6,480 nt of DNA from Acidobacteriota bacterium (GTDB lineage Bacteria; Acidobacteriota; UBA6911; RPQK01; JADFOI01). Below are positions 5,530 to 6,480 of this stretch, in pieces. The position numbers and the translations under genes were made by a program. The notes below the pieces were generated by a model. The model was not told where the DNA came from, ran no database searches, and saw only the letters and a list, made by a program, of their open reading frames with translations. Each line of letters opens with the position of its first letter. Positions within the stretch are counted from its first letter, which is position 1. The stretch spans positions 1-6,480 of the forward strand of contig JAPUKI010000060.1 of the NCBI GenBank assembly GCA_027295745.1, written 5' to 3'.

Positions 5530-6480
5530 ATGCGTCTAACGAGTCTTTTCCTGGTAACTTTCTGTGTGTTCGGAAGTTTCCATTTGGCTTCTGCCCAGGA
5601 GGCTGCCGACACGATTTTGTACAACGGAAACATCCTCACCGTGGATTCGAACTTCCGCACCGCGCAAGCCGTGGCCGTTCGCAGCAGCCAGATTGCGGCG
5701 GTGGGAACCAACGACGAAGTGCTCAGCCTTGCCGGTCCGAACACGCTCAGGATTGATCTGAAGGGGAAGACTGTGACGCCCGGGCTAATCAACACGCACG
5801 AGCATATAGAAGAGCAGCATCTGGACGGGCCCAGGAGTTATGCCCGTGGGTTGCCCGCCACGAAGCTCAAGAGATATGCTCTGAACTTTAGACAGGTGAA
5901 AACCACGGACGACGTTCTCAAGCAGATCCGAAACATTATTGCGGCCTTCAACTTCCCGCCGGGTCAGTGGCTCTTCTTCACCACCGACCCTAAGGGTCCT
6001 GATCAAGCTCAGCTGGTCTTTAACGACCTGAACCGATGGGAACTGGACAAGGCCGCTCCCGACAACCCCATCGCTCTTACCATAGGAATACCGTACGTTA
6101 ACGGGATGATGCTGAACAGTAAGGGCATTGAAGCGCTGTGGGCCAAGCACGGAGATTTCGTTGAAACCTACGGACGTTACTGGCTCGACTCCAGTGTCCG
6201 GCCGACGGGCATTCTGGAGCCTCCGGCCGTGCGTATCCTTCTTCAGGATGAGGACTTTTTGCCGACTCCCGAACCGGAAGACGTGGCCCTGGTTTACAGG
6301 AAGCTTCTCGAGGAATTTGCGGCAGCGGGTATCACCACGATTTCAGGAGCTCTGCACACTTCCACGGTACGAGCGTATCAGTGGCTCGACTCCCGAGGCC
6401 AGATGCCGCTGAGATATGGCTACGGGGAGATGTCCACGTTTGGGATTCCAGGTGCGGACGTGAGGCCCTTCAAGATGGGC
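5530..6480 (+). CDS. Exported Amidohydrolase_3 (YtcJ-like) metal-dependent hydrolase, N-terminal 317 codons
   Basis: The frame is open from the ATG to the window end. Residues 1-22 form a signal peptide (MRLTSLFLVTFCVFG..., LASA/QE cleavage), so the enzyme is likely periplasmic or exported. Then comes the N-terminal beta-sandwich of the amidohydrolase superfamily: ADTILYNGNILTVD (26-39), AVAVRSSQIAAVGTNDEV (47-64) and IDLKGKTVTPGLINTHEHI (75-93). H90 and H92 are the HxH metal ligands that open the TIM barrel. The segment FAAAGITTISGALH (263-276) matches the GVTT barrel strand of the Amidohydrolase_3 branch. Family members are usually about 550-600 residues, so roughly half is present and the remaining metal ligands lie outside. 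These enzymes hydrolyse C-N bonds of amide or cyclic compounds; the substrate is unknown. The usual PGLIDSHxH reads PGLINTHEH here. The gene is divergent from the aminotransferase, with a kinase pseudogene between them, so a functional link is not shown. Confidence 0.85.
   Translation, partial: MRLTSLFLVTFCVFGSFHLASAQEAADTILYNGNILTVDSNFRTAQAVAVRSSQIAAVGTNDEVLSLAGPNTLRIDLKGKTVTPGLINTHEHIEEQHLDGPRSYARGLPATKLKRYALNFRQVKTTDDVLKQIRNIIAAFNFPPGQWLFFTTDPKGPDQAQLVFNDLNRWELDKAAPDNPIALTIGIPYVNGMMLNSKGIEALWAKHGDFVETYGRYWLDSSVRPTGILEPPAVRILLQDEDFLPTPEPEDVALVYRKLLEEFAAAGITTISGALHTSTVRAYQWLDSRGQMPLRYGYGEMSTFGIPGADVRPFKMG

Overview
The window looks like an accessory stretch of a bacterial chromosome: five or six intact or partial genes separated by intergenic DNA that is partly gene wreckage. 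The organism cannot be named from this sequence. Two points lean weakly toward an Acidobacteriota-like or other large-genome environmental bacterium: a decayed eukaryote-like Ser/Thr kinase whose catalytic loop has the EAAH..GIIHRDLKPANVKI style, and an Amidohydrolase_3 enzyme with an export signal. The CPxCG cysteine-rich protein at the left edge is common in Gammaproteobacteria and several other phyla, so the assignment stays open.

Left part (1-1229). The N-terminal 31 codons of a CPxCG-motif cysteine-rich small protein run off the left edge on the minus strand. After about 260 bp without a convincing gene comes a secreted family-3 periplasmic solute-binding protein (357-1229, +) with an unusual ten cysteines in the mature part. 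No ABC permease or ATPase is next to it.

First decay zone (1230-1810). It holds a broken histidine-kinase ATPase domain (about 1293-1642, +) with an in-frame stop and a frameshift. The recognisable part is the C-terminal G2-box tail, LLKMLADAMGAHVEAANR.

Central unit (1811-5008). A small DUF3311-type two-helix membrane protein sits 13 bp upstream of a 13-helix sodium:solute symporter (SSS/SSF family), probably in one operon. A class III PLP aminotransferase is convergent and overlaps the symporter 3' end by 37 bp. A plausible reading is Na+-driven uptake of an organic amine or acid and its transamination, but the substrate is not visible. The unit is bracketed by two inverted copies of a 21-bp sequence (1748-1768 and 5201-5221, 19/21 identical), which may mark the edges of an inserted cassette.

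Second decay zone (5009-5529). The leader of the aminotransferase contains two adjacent dyads (5090-5113, 5116-5139). Beyond the right 21-bp repeat lies a Ser/Thr protein kinase pseudogene (about 5223-5475, +) with two consecutive stops, a DFG-to-DFV change and a ruined activation segment.

Right edge (5530-6480). The first 317 codons of an exported Amidohydrolase_3 (YtcJ-like) metal-dependent hydrolase, open at the window end.

The two kinase remnants and the paired inverted repeat were found by reading translations and sequence by eye; no database comparison was possible.
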